Source: Pseudomonas sp. R37(2017) (lineage in GTDB: Bacteria; Pseudomonadota; Gammaproteobacteria; Pseudomonadales; Pseudomonadaceae). Taken from it: a DNA stretch of 64,000 nucleotides. The notes beneath the pieces were generated by a model. It searched no databases. It was not told the origin of the DNA and saw only the letters and a program-made list of their open reading frames with translations. The translations under genes were made by a program, and so were the position numbers. This document shows positions 17,574 through 25,582 of this stretch, in pieces (positions within the stretch are counted from its first letter, which is position 1; each line of letters opens with the position of its first letter). The stretch is from NCBI RefSeq assembly GCF_002113375.1, contig NZ_NEHO01000021.1, positions 30,444 to 94,443 of the forward strand. The letters run 5' to 3'.

Positions 17574-17590
17574 ATTATGGTATTCCAAAC
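17574..17590. promoter_or_regulatory. GGTATTCC operator copy, permease side
   Basis: ATTATGGTATTCCAAAC, one mismatch from the GGTATACC palindrome found at 17752 and 18461. It lies about 85 bp before the permease gene in the 317-bp intergenic stretch 17494-17810. The palindrome type suits a GntR/FCD-family repressor; none is encoded in the window. Confidence 0.55.
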
Positions 17591-17746
17591 TTTAAACAAG
17601 ACTGATCCGGTCTTTGAACGCGCATCTGAGCCGCAATCCTGGCCGAAACCTCTTCGCACGGACTAGCCGAAAGCCCCGTAATCATTGACTTTCAGACCAC
17701 AGTCATACGTTTATCGGTTCACCTAAAAAGACCTTGCATTCGATGT

Positions 17747-17764
17747 ATTACGGTATACCATCAT
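17747..17764. promoter_or_regulatory. GGTATACC operator copy, flavin reductase side
   Basis: ATTACGGTATACCATCAT, a perfect 8-bp palindromic core (17752-17759) about 50 bp before the flavin reductase start. Same motif as at 17574 and 18456. Confidence 0.65.
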
Positions 17765-17810
17765 ACCTACAAACACATAAAAACGCGTCACACCACCCGA
17801 GGACCGTCCA

Positions 17811-18296
17811 ATGATCGATGCCGCCATCTACAAACAAGTCATGGGTTCGTTCCCGTCCGGAGTGACCGTGATCACCACCCTTGACGACGACGGGCAAATC
17901 GTCGGCCTGACCGCCAGCGCCTTCAGCTCGTTGTCGATGGACCCGGCCCTGGTGCTGTTCTGCCCCAACTACAGCTCCGATTCCTACCCGGTCCTGATCA
18001 AGAACAAACGCTTTGCCATCCACGTGCTTTCCGGCGGCCAGCAAAACGAAGCCTATGCCTTCGCGCGCAAGGGCAAGGACAAGGCCCAGGGGATCGAGTG
18101 GACGCTCAGCGAATTGGGCAACCCGATTCTGGCCAACGCCACGGCGGTCATCGAATGTGAGCTGTGGCGCGAATATGAAGGCGGTGACCACGCCATCATG
18201 GTCGGCGCCGTGAAAAACCTGATCGTGCCCCACCAGAGCAGCGGGCCACTGGTGTATTGCCACGGCAAGATGGGCGCCCTGCCCGTTCTGGCTTGA
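17811..18296 (+). CDS. NAD(P)H:flavin reductase
   Basis: A 161-residue reductase of the flavin_Reduct/HpaC-RutF family that supplies reduced FMN or FAD to a partner monooxygenase. Typical blocks: FPSGVTVITTLDDDG, GLTASAFSSLSMDPALVLFC, a Ser/Thr-rich flavin phosphate site, FAIHVLS, and the C-terminal GDHAIMVGAV...PLVYCHGKMGAL. GAGGAC lies before the ATG. The luciferase-like monooxygenase gene starts 229 bp downstream and is the obvious partner; both have GGTATACC operators. Confidence 0.92.
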   Translation: MIDAAIYKQVMGSFPSGVTVITTLDDDGQIVGLTASAFSSLSMDPALVLFCPNYSSDSYPVLIKNKRFAIHVLSGGQQNEAYAFARKGKDKAQGIEWTLSELGNPILANATAVIECELWREYEGGDHAIMVGAVKNLIVPHQSSGPLVYCHGKMGALPVLA

Positions 18297-18309
18297 TCAC
18301 ACATTTTCT

Positions 18310-18423
18310 GTAGGAGCGAGTGCCCGCTTGCGGCACGCTCGCGATGAACCTGAGAACACCGAGGGGTGTCAGGCTCCCAGCGTCATCATTGACGACCATC
18401 GCGAGCGTGCTCGCTCCTACAGG
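18310..18423. repeat. REP doublet (GTAGGAGCGAG family)
   Basis: Arms TGTAGGAGCGAGTGCCCGCT and GAGCGTGCTCGCTCCTACAG. The spacer includes AGGGGTGTCAGGC and CATTGACGACCATC, shared with the doublet at 49724. It lies inside the monooxygenase cluster, between the flavin reductase and the next operator. Confidence 0.87.
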
Positions 18424-18455
18424 TTAAAGCAGCAAAAAATTTGCAGCCTAACCGT

Positions 18456-18473
18456 ATTATGGTATACCAATAA
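18456..18473. promoter_or_regulatory. GGTATACC operator copy, monooxygenase promoter
   Basis: ATTATGGTATACCAATAA, near-perfect palindrome with core 18461-18468, about 57 bp before the monooxygenase start. Third copy of the cluster motif. Confidence 0.65.
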
Positions 18474-18524
18474 CCATCAACCCCGCAGTCGACGGGACGA
18501 CCACAAGAAATCCGAGGTAGCGTC

Positions 18525-19568
18525 ATGAAATTTTCCCTGTTCGTACACATGGAACGTTGGGACGAAAGCGTCAGCCATCGCCAGTTGTTCGAAGACCTGA
18601 CCGAACTGACCCTGATGGCCGAGGCCGGTGGTTTCAACACCGTATGGATCGGCGAACACCACGCCATGGAATACACCATCTCGCCAAGCCCGATGCCGCT
18701 GCTGGCTTACCTGGCGGGCAAGACCACCACCATTCACCTGGGCGCCGGCACCATCATCGCGCCGTTCTGGCATCCGCTGCGGGTGGCCGGTGAATGTGCG
18801 TTGCTCGACGTGATCAGCAACGGACGCATGGAAGTCGGCCTGGCACGCGGTGCCTATCAGGTGGAATTCGACCGCATGGCCGGCGGCATGCCTGCCTCGA
18901 GCGGTGGCCAGGCGCTGCGGGAAATGGTTCCGGTGGTGCGCGCACTGTGGCAAGGCGACTACGCCCATGACGGCGACATCTGGAAATTCCCGACGTCCAC
19001 CAGCGTGCCCAAGCCGATCCAGCAGCCGAACCCGCCGATGTGGATCGCCGCCCGCGACCCGGACTCGCACAACTTCGCCGTGGCCAACGGCTGCAACGTC
19101 ATGGTCACGCCGCTGATGAAGGGCGATGAAGAAGTCCTCGACCTGAAGAACAAATTCCAGGCCGCCCTCGACAACAATCCTGGCGTGCCGCGCCCGCAAC
19201 TGATGGTGCTGCGTCACACCCACGTGCACACCGCCGACGATCCGCAAGGCTGGCAAGTCGGGGCCAAGGCGATCTCGAAGTTCTACCGCACCTTCGATGC
19301 CTGGTTCGGCAACAAGACCACCCCGGTCAACGGCTTCCTCGCACCGAGCCCGGAAGAGAAGTTCGCCGGTCGCCCCGAGTTCGAACTGGAGAGCCTGCAC
19401 AAGACCGCCATGATCGGCACCCCGGAAGAAATCATTCCGCGCATCAAGTACTACCAGGAACTGGGCGTCGACGAATTCAGCTTCTGGTGCGATAACAGCC
19501 TGCCCCACGCGGAGAAGAAAAAATCCCTGGAGCTGTTCATCAAGCACGTGGTGCCAGCGTTCCGCTGA
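18525..19568 (+). CDS. Luciferase-like (LLM) flavin-dependent monooxygenase
   Basis: A 347-residue FMNH2-dependent oxygenase with a bacterial-luciferase TIM barrel. Landmarks: FVHMERW near the N-terminus, TVWIGEHHAMEY (the GEHH block of alkanal-monooxygenase-like enzymes), LGAGTIIAPFWHPLRVAGECALLDVISNGR, LARGAYQVEF, and MIGTPEEIIPRI near the C-terminus. GAGG precedes the ATG by 7 bases. The neighbours (flavin reductase, isochorismatase-like hydrolase, NCS1 permeases) suggest oxidative attack on an N-heterocycle or amide, as RutA does to uracil, but the sequence is not RutA-like in detail. Expression is probably controlled by the GGTATACC site. Confidence 0.92.
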   Translation: MKFSLFVHMERWDESVSHRQLFEDLTELTLMAEAGGFNTVWIGEHHAMEYTISPSPMPLLAYLAGKTTTIHLGAGTIIAPFWHPLRVAGECALLDVISNGRMEVGLARGAYQVEFDRMAGGMPASSGGQALREMVPVVRALWQGDYAHDGDIWKFPTSTSVPKPIQQPNPPMWIAARDPDSHNFAVANGCNVMVTPLMKGDEEVLDLKNKFQAALDNNPGVPRPQLMVLRHTHVHTADDPQGWQVGAKAISKFYRTFDAWFGNKTTPVNGFLAPSPEEKFAGRPEFELESLHKTAMIGTPEEIIPRIKYYQELGVDEFSFWCDNSLPHAEKKKSLELFIKHVVPAFR

Positions 19569-19583
19569 TTTCACCACCCTGCT

Positions 19584-19603
19584 CCCCGGACGCGAAGCCG
19601 GGG
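19584..19603 (+). terminator. Hairpin after the monooxygenase gene
   Basis: CCCCGG(19584-19589), 8-base loop, CCGGGG(19598-19603), 16 bp after the stop. There is no T-run, so termination may be partial and allow read-through to the hydrolase. Confidence 0.35.
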
Positions 19604-19619
19604 CGCAGCACACCTCAAC

Positions 19620-19723
19620 TGTGGGAGCGAGCCTGCTCGCGAAAGCGCTATCTCAGGCTCATCAATTTCGGCGGTCAGAGCGCAATCGCGAGCATGCCGC
19701 AAGCGGGCACTCGCTCCTACAGG
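19620..19723. repeat. REP doublet, mixed arms
   Basis: Left arm TGTGGGAGCGAGCCTGCTCG (GTGGG variant) and right arm GCGGGCACTCGCTCCTACAG (GTAGG variant). Two different REP subtypes are paired here. Confidence 0.8.
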
Positions 19724-19734
19724 GGTCGATTCCA

Positions 19735-19887
19735 ATGAAGACTGCTCGTCTCCCATCACTCGCCCTTCCCTGCGGCGCCGCGCGGGCTTACCTGCGCGGT
19801 GAATGGACCGCTTCGCACCTGCATTTCAAGCGCCTGCGCGCCAGCGTTTCGGCCAAGCAGAACGGCTTCTGGCAAATAGTTCACTGA
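19735..19887 (+). CDS. Possible 50-residue protein
   Basis: A short ORF (MKTARLPSLAL start) between the REP and the hydrolase gene. It is basic and ends FWQIVH. No clear Shine-Dalgarno sequence and no family were recognised. It could be a remnant or an unrelated leader. Low confidence; listed because the surrounding gap would otherwise be 410 bp. Confidence 0.25.
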   Translation: MKTARLPSLALPCGAARAYLRGEWTASHLHFKRLRASVSAKQNGFWQIVH

Positions 19888-19977
19888 GCCCACCCGAACA
19901 GCCAATCACGCACCCCGCGTCTCGCCATGGCATGACGCGTGCGGTGCCTTGTGTTTCGCCTTGATCAGGTTTGCCCA

Positions 19978-20655
19978 ATGAACAATAACAACGCGCTGTT
20001 GATCATCGACATGCAGCAAGAGGACGGCTTCGTCCTGGAAAATCTCGACACGGTGGTCGCCAATACCGCCACCCTGCTCGATACCGTCCGCCATCAGCGG
20101 ATGCCTGTCATTTATACCCGCCACATCAATCAGGCCGACGGCAGTGACATGCCTCCCGGTGAACCCCTTGCCGCCGATGGCAGCCCCGGCAGTTACCGCG
20201 CCGGCACCCGGCAAGTGGAAATCATCGAGTCGCTGACCCCGCAGCCCGGTGAATGGATCATCGACAAGGGCCGTTACAGTGCCTTTCACCGCACCGACCT
20301 GGATGCCCGACTCAAGGCACTGGAGGTCGACACGCTGATCGTCTGTGGCGTGCTGACCGACGTCTGCGTGCTGACCAGTGTGTTCGATGCCTTCGCCCTG
20401 GGCTATCGCGTGCGCCTGGTCAACGACGCCTGCACCACGACCACCGAAGCCGGGCACTACTCGGCCTTGTTAATCATGGCCAACTGGGTCTATTCGCTGG
20501 AAGTCCTCACCACCACCGAATGCCGGCGCGCCCTGCAACAACTCGATTACATCAGCCTGATTCCCGAGCATCCGGACCTGTTCGCCCACCAGCCCCATCA
20601 GCTGCCCGGCACCATCGCCCGCCTGCAATCCCATCTCGTCCGGACTCAGGAGTGA
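19978..20655 (+). CDS. Isochorismatase-like cysteine hydrolase
   Basis: A 225-residue amidohydrolase of the isochorismatase/nicotinamidase/RutB/biuret-hydrolase fold. The catalytic triad is visible: Asp in LLIIDMQ, Lys in IDKGRYSAF, and Cys in CGVLTDVCV. The last motif also carries the cis-peptide before the cysteine. Family members hydrolyse ureido or amide bonds, so it could cleave the product of the upstream monooxygenase. The ATG at 19978 is chosen because the fold begins there. The permease gene starts 5 bp after the stop. Confidence 0.9.
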   Translation: MNNNNALLIIDMQQEDGFVLENLDTVVANTATLLDTVRHQRMPVIYTRHINQADGSDMPPGEPLAADGSPGSYRAGTRQVEIIESLTPQPGEWIIDKGRYSAFHRTDLDARLKALEVDTLIVCGVLTDVCVLTSVFDAFALGYRVRLVNDACTTTTEAGHYSALLIMANWVYSLEVLTTTECRRALQQLDYISLIPEHPDLFAHQPHQLPGTIARLQSHLVRTQE

Positions 20656-20660
20656 TCGCC

Positions 20661-22025
20661 ATGCAAGTCGAAAAAAGAAGCATCGATTTCATCCCCGAGA
20701 CCGAACGCCACGGCAAGCCGGGCTCGCTGTTTCATATCTGGTTCGGCGCCAACATGAACATCACCACCATCGCCTCCGGCGTGTTGCCGGTGGTCATGGG
20801 GCTCAACCTGTTCTGGAGTGCCCTGGCGATCATCATCGGCTCGCTGCTGGGGGCGATCTTCATGGCCTCCCACTCGGCACAGGGACCGAAGCTGGGCATT
20901 CCGCAAATGATCCAGAGCCGGGCGCAATTCGGCGTGTTGGGGGCGGTGTTGCCGCTGCTGTTCGTGATGCTGATTTACCTGGGCTTCTTCGTCAGCAACA
21001 CCTTGCTCGCGGCCCAGGCGCTGGCATCGGTCAGCCCATTGCCAATGCCCGGCAATATCTACCTGATCGGCGCGTCGTGCTTTGTCGTCGCACTCTATGG
21101 CTATCGCCTGATTCACCGTTTGCAGAAGTTGTTGTCGATCCTGTCGCTGCTGGTGTTTGCCGCCGCCACGGTGCTCGCCTTGCAGTTGCCGATCCCGGCC
21201 GAACAATGGCTGCCAAACGGCTTCTCGTTGTCGAAGTTCCTGGTGGCGGTGAGCATTGCCGTGACCTGGCAGTTGTCCTACGCACCTTATGTCGCCGACT
21301 ACTCGCGCTACCTGCCCAGCAGCACGCCGACCGCCCGGGTGTTCTGGTACAGCTACGCCGGCACGGTCAGCGGCGGCGCATGGATGATGATTCTCGGGGC
21401 GATCCTGAGCGTTGGCATCGGCGACTTCTCCAGCAACGTCGGCGGACATGTCGCCGGACTGTTCGGCACTGGCGCGGTGCTGTTGTTCGCTTTCATCGTC
21501 TACGGCCAGGTGTCGATCAACGTGTTCAACCTGTACGGCGCGTTCATGTCGACCATCACCGTGATCGAACCCTTTGCCCGACTCAAAGTAACGCCGCGGG
21601 TACGCGCTGTGTTCATGTTGCTGATCAGCCTGGTGGCCACGGCCCTGTGCACCATCGGTCAGGACGACTTCATCAACTTCTTCCTGAACTTCATCTTCTT
21701 CATGAGCTATTTCCTGATCCCGTGGACGGCGATCAATCTGGTGGACTACTACTGCCTGCGCAAAGGCCAGTACCGGATTGACGACATCTTCGACCTGAAC
21801 GGGATCTACGGCCGGGTCAACCGGATCGCCTGCGGCAGTTTCCTGCTGGCGATTGCCCTGGAAATTCCGTTCATGAACACCACGCTGTACGTCGGCCCGG
21901 TGGCCACCGCGCTGGACGGGGTGGACCTGGCGTGGGTCGTCGGGTTGCTGGTGCCGGCGTTGAGTTATTACTGGCTGATGAAGCTCGGCAAGCGGGCGCC
22001 GATGATGGAATCAGCGACCGACTAA
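20661..22025 (+). CDS. Second NCS1-family nucleobase/cation symporter
   Basis: A 454-residue, 12-helix permease of the NCS1 family (cytosine/purine/hydantoin). The N-terminal IDFIPETERHGKPGSLFHIW and later GPKLGIPQMIQSRAQFGVLG, VADYSRYLPSSTP, and LYVGPVA correspond block for block to the first permease at 16081-17493, so the two are diverged paralogues. AGGAG lies 9 bases before the ATG, and the gene is 5 bp after the hydrolase gene, so they form an operon. Two related permeases in one cluster suggest either substrate plus intermediate uptake or redundancy. Confidence 0.92.
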   Translation: MQVEKRSIDFIPETERHGKPGSLFHIWFGANMNITTIASGVLPVVMGLNLFWSALAIIIGSLLGAIFMASHSAQGPKLGIPQMIQSRAQFGVLGAVLPLLFVMLIYLGFFVSNTLLAAQALASVSPLPMPGNIYLIGASCFVVALYGYRLIHRLQKLLSILSLLVFAAATVLALQLPIPAEQWLPNGFSLSKFLVAVSIAVTWQLSYAPYVADYSRYLPSSTPTARVFWYSYAGTVSGGAWMMILGAILSVGIGDFSSNVGGHVAGLFGTGAVLLFAFIVYGQVSINVFNLYGAFMSTITVIEPFARLKVTPRVRAVFMLLISLVATALCTIGQDDFINFFLNFIFFMSYFLIPWTAINLVDYYCLRKGQYRIDDIFDLNGIYGRVNRIACGSFLLAIALEIPFMNTTLYVGPVATALDGVDLAWVVGLLVPALSYYWLMKLGKRAPMMESATD

Positions 22026-22035
22026 AATTTCAGGC

Positions 22036-22071
22036 AAAAAAAATCCCGGGCAGCTGATGGACGCCCGGGAT
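22036..22071 (-). terminator. Rho-independent terminator for the GS-like gene
   Basis: Stem ATCCCGGGC (22043-22051) pairs with GCCCGGGAT (22063-22071). On the minus strand the hairpin is followed by a run of seven Ts (the A-run 22036-22043 on plus), so it ends transcription from 23556-22210, about 140 bp downstream of that stop. It may also weaken read-through from the permease side. Confidence 0.75.
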
Positions 22072-22209
22072 CTAAAAATGCATAAACCGTGGTGGTGAAC
22101 GCGGCGCGAATATTACGGAATATTTCTTGCTGTAACAAGATATTTTTATTCACTATCCAGTTACTAATTCTTCTAACCCCTTCAATATCCACATATTTTC
22201 TAAGGACGA

Positions 22210-23556
22210 CTAGAGGAACCAGCGATACTCCCGCGCGCTGATGTCATGCAGAAATGCCAGATGATCCTGACGCTTGTTTTCGCAGTAGACGTCCACGAAC
22301 TCCGCCCCCAAGCCTTCGCGCAGCGCTGAATGATTTTGCATGGACCGCACCGCTTCGAGCATTTCCAACGGAAAATCGATGCCACTGCCGCGGTCTTCGT
22401 TGAGCGGTGCAATCGGCTCGCGCTCCGCTTCCAGACCTTGCTCCAACCCCACCAGAATCGCCGCCAATGCCAGGTACGGGTTGGCATCGGCGCCCGCCAG
22501 GCGATGTTCGATGCGCAGGTTCTTGATGTCCGACTCCGGAATACGCAAGCACGCGTCGCGATCCTCGAAGCCCCAACTGGCGCGGGACGCGACGTTCACC
22601 GTGGCGCTCAAGCGGCGCATGGCGTTGTGGTTCGGGGCAAAAATCGGCATGCAGTGCGGCAACACATCCAGGCAACCGGCCACCGCATGACGCAACGCCC
22701 GCTGGCCGTTCGCCGCCAGCAAGTTGTTGCCGGCCTGGTCATACAGGCTGACGTGCACGTGCATGCCGCTGCCGGGGTGCTGCAAGTAAGGTTTGGCCAT
22801 GAAGCTGGCGCGCAAGTTGTGCTTGAGTGCCACGCCGCGGGTGCTGCGGCAGAACAGGGCCGCCCAGTCGGCGGCGCGCAGGCCGTCGTCGCAATGGCCG
22901 AAGTTGATTTCGAACTGGCCCGGGCCGAGTTCGGCGGTGATCACCGTGGCATCGACGCCCTGGGCTCGTGCCGTCTCGACCATTTCATCGAGCACCGGGG
23001 CGAAGCGCGACAAGCGCTCGATGTGCATGTTCGGCTGATCATCGGCATCGCCGCTCAACTCATCACGGGGAAACTGCGGCAAACCGTCCTTCAAGCGACT
23101 GTCGAACAGGTAAAACTCCAGCTCGAATGCCACCACCGGATGAATGCCTTTGCGCTTGAGCCGGTCCAGCACCCGCGCCAGCACTTCCCGTGGCTCGAAT
23201 TCGATCGGTTTTTCCGTGCCGTCGGAGGTGATCAGCATCTGCCCCAGGGGCTGCTTTTCCCAGTTCACCCGCTTCAACGTGCCAGGCACCAGGCGGCGCA
23301 GCGCATCCGGATCGCCATCGTTGAAGCAGTAATCACCGATCTTGAACAACCCGCCCTGGGTGCCGAGCAGTATGCAGTTCTGCGGCAGTTTCAGGGCACT
23401 GCCGGCAGCGACTTTTTCCAGCATCTCGATCGGGTAGCGCTTGCCGTAGAAATGCCCCGGGATGTCCAGGGAAATCAGGTCGACGTAACGCACTTCGGGG
23501 TTGCAGTGGCGGAAGTTGCGAACCTCGGCCAGCAGATCAGAGCACACAGCATCCAT
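22210..23556 (-). CDS. Gamma-glutamyl-polyamine synthetase (GS family)
   Basis: A 448-residue glutamine synthetase fold enzyme of the PuuA/PauA/SpuI type, which ligates glutamate to putrescine or other amines in the cytosol. Conserved blocks include the beta-grasp N-terminus RYVDLISLDIPGHFYGKRYP, the ATP/metal site VAFELEFYLFD, ELGPGQFEINF, GSGMHVHVSL, and NHNAMRRLS. Starting at 23556 (MDAVCSDLL) is supported by AAGGA 8 bases upstream; an earlier ATG at 23592 adds an unsupported 12 residues. It is third in an apparent operon with a FAD amine oxidase and an XRE-cupin regulator. Confidence 0.9.
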   Translation of the reverse strand: MDAVCSDLLAEVRNFRHCNPEVRYVDLISLDIPGHFYGKRYPIEMLEKVAAGSALKLPQNCILLGTQGGLFKIGDYCFNDGDPDALRRLVPGTLKRVNWEKQPLGQMLITSDGTEKPIEFEPREVLARVLDRLKRKGIHPVVAFELEFYLFDSRLKDGLPQFPRDELSGDADDQPNMHIERLSRFAPVLDEMVETARAQGVDATVITAELGPGQFEINFGHCDDGLRAADWAALFCRSTRGVALKHNLRASFMAKPYLQHPGSGMHVHVSLYDQAGNNLLAANGQRALRHAVAGCLDVLPHCMPIFAPNHNAMRRLSATVNVASRASWGFEDRDACLRIPESDIKNLRIEHRLAGADANPYLALAAILVGLEQGLEAEREPIAPLNEDRGSGIDFPLEMLEAVRSMQNHSALREGLGAEFVDVYCENKRQDHLAFLHDISAREYRWFL

Positions 23557-23576
23557 CGTTTTGTTCCTTGTTGTTA

Positions 23577-24131
23577 TCAGGTGTAAACCCAAAGCACGCG
23601 GGTCAGTTGGTCGGACAGGTTGCCGTAGCGGCAGTGCGCATGGCTGGCCAGTTGAAAGCTGTCACCGGGGCGCAGGGTCACCGGCTCGTTGTCGTCGAGC
23701 CACAGGGTCAGCTCGCCTTCGAGGACGTAACCGCCCTGCTCCGAACTGTCCTTCATGTGCCGGTCGCCGCTGCTGGCGCCGGGTTCGAGCTGGCTTTCGA
23801 GCATCGAGAACGAGGCACGCATTTTTGGCGACACCAGGATGTCGGTGATGCCGTCGGCGTAGTACAGCGTGCGCCGCTCGTCCGGGCGGGTGACCCAGGA
23901 CAAGGCCATGGGTTTGGGCAGGCTGTAGAAATAGGTGGTCGGCACGCCCAGGGTTTCGCTGATGGCGGTCAAGTCCGCCACCGTCGGGCGCGACAGGCCG
24001 CGCTCGACCTGGGACAGGAAACCGACCGAGCGACCGATTTTGTCCGCCAGGTCCTTGAGGGTGTATTTCTTGTGCTTGCGCAGGTCCTGGATCAGGATCG
24101 CCAGCGCCGAGATTTCTTCTTGCATGTCCAT
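23577..24131 (-). CDS. XRE-cupin transcriptional regulator (PuuR-like)
   Basis: A 184-residue regulator. The N-terminal XRE helix-turn-helix is LKDLADKIGRSVGFLSQVER; the C-terminal cupin domain holds the SDRHMKDSSEQGGYVLEGELTLWLDD and LRPGDSFQLASHAHCRYGN blocks. PuuR/PauR regulators of gamma-glutamyl-polyamine genes have this layout and usually repress until polyamines accumulate. The start at 24131 (MDMQEEIS) has GGAAG upstream. It is encoded between the flavin oxidase and GS-like genes, so it probably controls its own operon through the palindrome at 25454-25505. Confidence 0.9.
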   Translation of the reverse strand: MDMQEEISALAILIQDLRKHKKYTLKDLADKIGRSVGFLSQVERGLSRPTVADLTAISETLGVPTTYFYSLPKPMALSWVTRPDERRTLYYADGITDILVSPKMRASFSMLESQLEPGASSGDRHMKDSSEQGGYVLEGELTLWLDDNEPVTLRPGDSFQLASHAHCRYGNLSDQLTRVLWVYT

Positions 24132-24156
24132 ATCGAGGCTTCCGGAAAGTGTCGCT

Positions 24157-25446
24157 TCAAATGCTGTCGCGCAGTCGATACCAGGCCTTGCCAATGGCTT
24201 CCAACGGCGCGGCCAGGTATTTGCCGCCGGGAAAACTGCCGTTGTTCAGGCCCTGGTACAAGGACAACTCGTCAGGCTGACCGAGTACCGCATCGGACAC
24301 CGCCCGCGCCGCGGCCAGGGTCGGCAGCACACCATGCCCGGAATAGCCCTGCATCCAGTACAGATCGCCCCGTCGCCCGATATCCGGGGTGCGCTTGAGG
24401 GTCAGGTCGATGTGCCCGCCCCAGGCGAACTCCAGCCCGACGCCCGTGAGTTGCGGGAACACACGCTCCAGGAACGGCCGGGTGGCCGCGGCGATGTCCT
24501 TCGGCATGCCGCCCAGGTAAGTGCAACCACCGCCGAACAGCAGGCGGTTATCCGGGGTGCGCCGGAAATAATCGAGTACGAACTGGTTGTCGGTCACGCA
24601 CACATTGCTCGGCAACAGCGCCGTGGCCTGGTCCCGGGTGAGCGGCTCGGTCGCCACCTGATACGTCCCGACCGGCAACACACAACTGGCCAGTTGCGGA
24701 TCAAGCCGATCAAGGTAAGCGTTGCACGCCAGCACCAGCACATCGGCGCGAATACGACCGCGCTCGGTCGTCACCACAAAGCCGTCGCCCTCCTCGCCAT
24801 AACTCAGCGCCTTGCTTTGCTCGTGGATGCGCCCACCGGCCCGCTCAATCGCATCCGCGAGGCCCAGGGCCAGTTTCAGCGGGTTCAAATGCCCGCCCTC
24901 GGGATCGAACAGGCCGGCCTGATAACGCTCGCTGGCCACCCATTCCGGCAACTGTTGCCGTGGAATGAATTGCAGTTTGTCATGGCCCCACTTGTGACTG
25001 GCCTCGTGCTGCCACTCCGTCAACAGGCCGACCCGACGCGGCATCACCGAGGTCCACAGGTGACCGGCGCGGTAGTCGCAATCGAACTCATGCCGACCGG
25101 GCAAGTCACGCAGCTCGCGCGCGGCCCAGCGCATGCCGTCCCACAAACGCCGCGCCCGTTCGTAACCCAGCGCCGCTTCCAGCGGCGGCATGTCGCACGA
25201 CCAACCAAGAATCGCCTGGCCGCCATTACGCCCGGACGCGGCCCAGGCCACCCGACTGGCTTCGAGCAACGTCACGCGCTTGCCGGCCAGCGCCAGGCGC
25301 AAAGCCGTATGCAATCCACTGAAACCGGCCCCGATGATCAGCACTTCAGTGTCTGACTCACCCTCCAGAGCCGCGCGATGCACCAGGCGATCGGCGCAGG
25401 TGTGGGCGTAGTAACTGGCGACATGCTGAGTGGATTGCTGAAACAT
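24157..25446 (-). CDS. Gamma-glutamylputrescine oxidase-like flavoenzyme
   Basis: A 429-residue FAD-dependent amine oxidase of the DAO/PuuB family. The Rossmann site is VLIIGAGFSGLHTALRLA (residues 35-52) followed by LLEASRVAWAASGRNGGQ, the flavin-linking region of PuuB-like enzymes; the C-terminal FAD site is MQGYSGHGVLPTLAAA. It would oxidise the gamma-glutamyl-amine made by the GS-like enzyme to the aldehyde. It is the first gene of the operon (oxidase, regulator, ligase). The aldehyde dehydrogenase and glutamine amidotransferase needed to finish the pathway are not in this window. Confidence 0.9.
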   Translation of the reverse strand: MFQQSTQHVASYYAHTCADRLVHRAALEGESDTEVLIIGAGFSGLHTALRLALAGKRVTLLEASRVAWAASGRNGGQAILGWSCDMPPLEAALGYERARRLWDGMRWAARELRDLPGRHEFDCDYRAGHLWTSVMPRRVGLLTEWQHEASHKWGHDKLQFIPRQQLPEWVASERYQAGLFDPEGGHLNPLKLALGLADAIERAGGRIHEQSKALSYGEEGDGFVVTTERGRIRADVLVLACNAYLDRLDPQLASCVLPVGTYQVATEPLTRDQATALLPSNVCVTDNQFVLDYFRRTPDNRLLFGGGCTYLGGMPKDIAAATRPFLERVFPQLTGVGLEFAWGGHIDLTLKRTPDIGRRGDLYWMQGYSGHGVLPTLAAARAVSDAVLGQPDELSLYQGLNNGSFPGGKYLAAPLEAIGKAWYRLRDSI

Positions 25447-25453
25447 ACGGCCT

Positions 25454-25505
25454 CGTGAAATTTTTTATTTGTAATTTCATGAAAAAATACACGGTAAATT
25501 TCACG
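25454..25505. promoter_or_regulatory. Candidate PuuR/PauR operator
   Basis: CGTGAAATT (25454-25462) and AATTTCATG (25473-25481) form an inverted repeat with a 10-bp spacer, and a third half-site AATTTCACG lies at 25497-25505. It begins 8 bp upstream of the oxidase start, which suits a repressor. The half-sites are AT-rich in a GC-rich region. Binding by the linked XRE-cupin regulator is inferred. Confidence 0.6.
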
Positions 25506-25521
25506 CAGGCAAATGGCGCAC

Positions 25522-25555
25522 AAAAAAATCCCGCCCAAGAGGACTTGGGCGGGAT
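25522..25555 (-). terminator. Rho-independent terminator of the NDH-2-like gene
   Basis: Stem ATCCCGCCCAAG (25528-25539) with CTTGGGCGGGAT (25544-25555), loop of four, followed on the minus strand by a run of seven Ts (A-run 25522-25528). It lies 28 bp downstream of the NDH-2-like stop. Confidence 0.85.
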
Positions 25556-25582
25556 GTCTGTTCAGGCGCGTCAGCGAAGGTA

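Noticed and set aside
18525..19568. Calling the monooxygenase RutA
   Set aside because: The GEHH-containing N-terminal region and gene order differ from RutA; only the general pathway logic matches.
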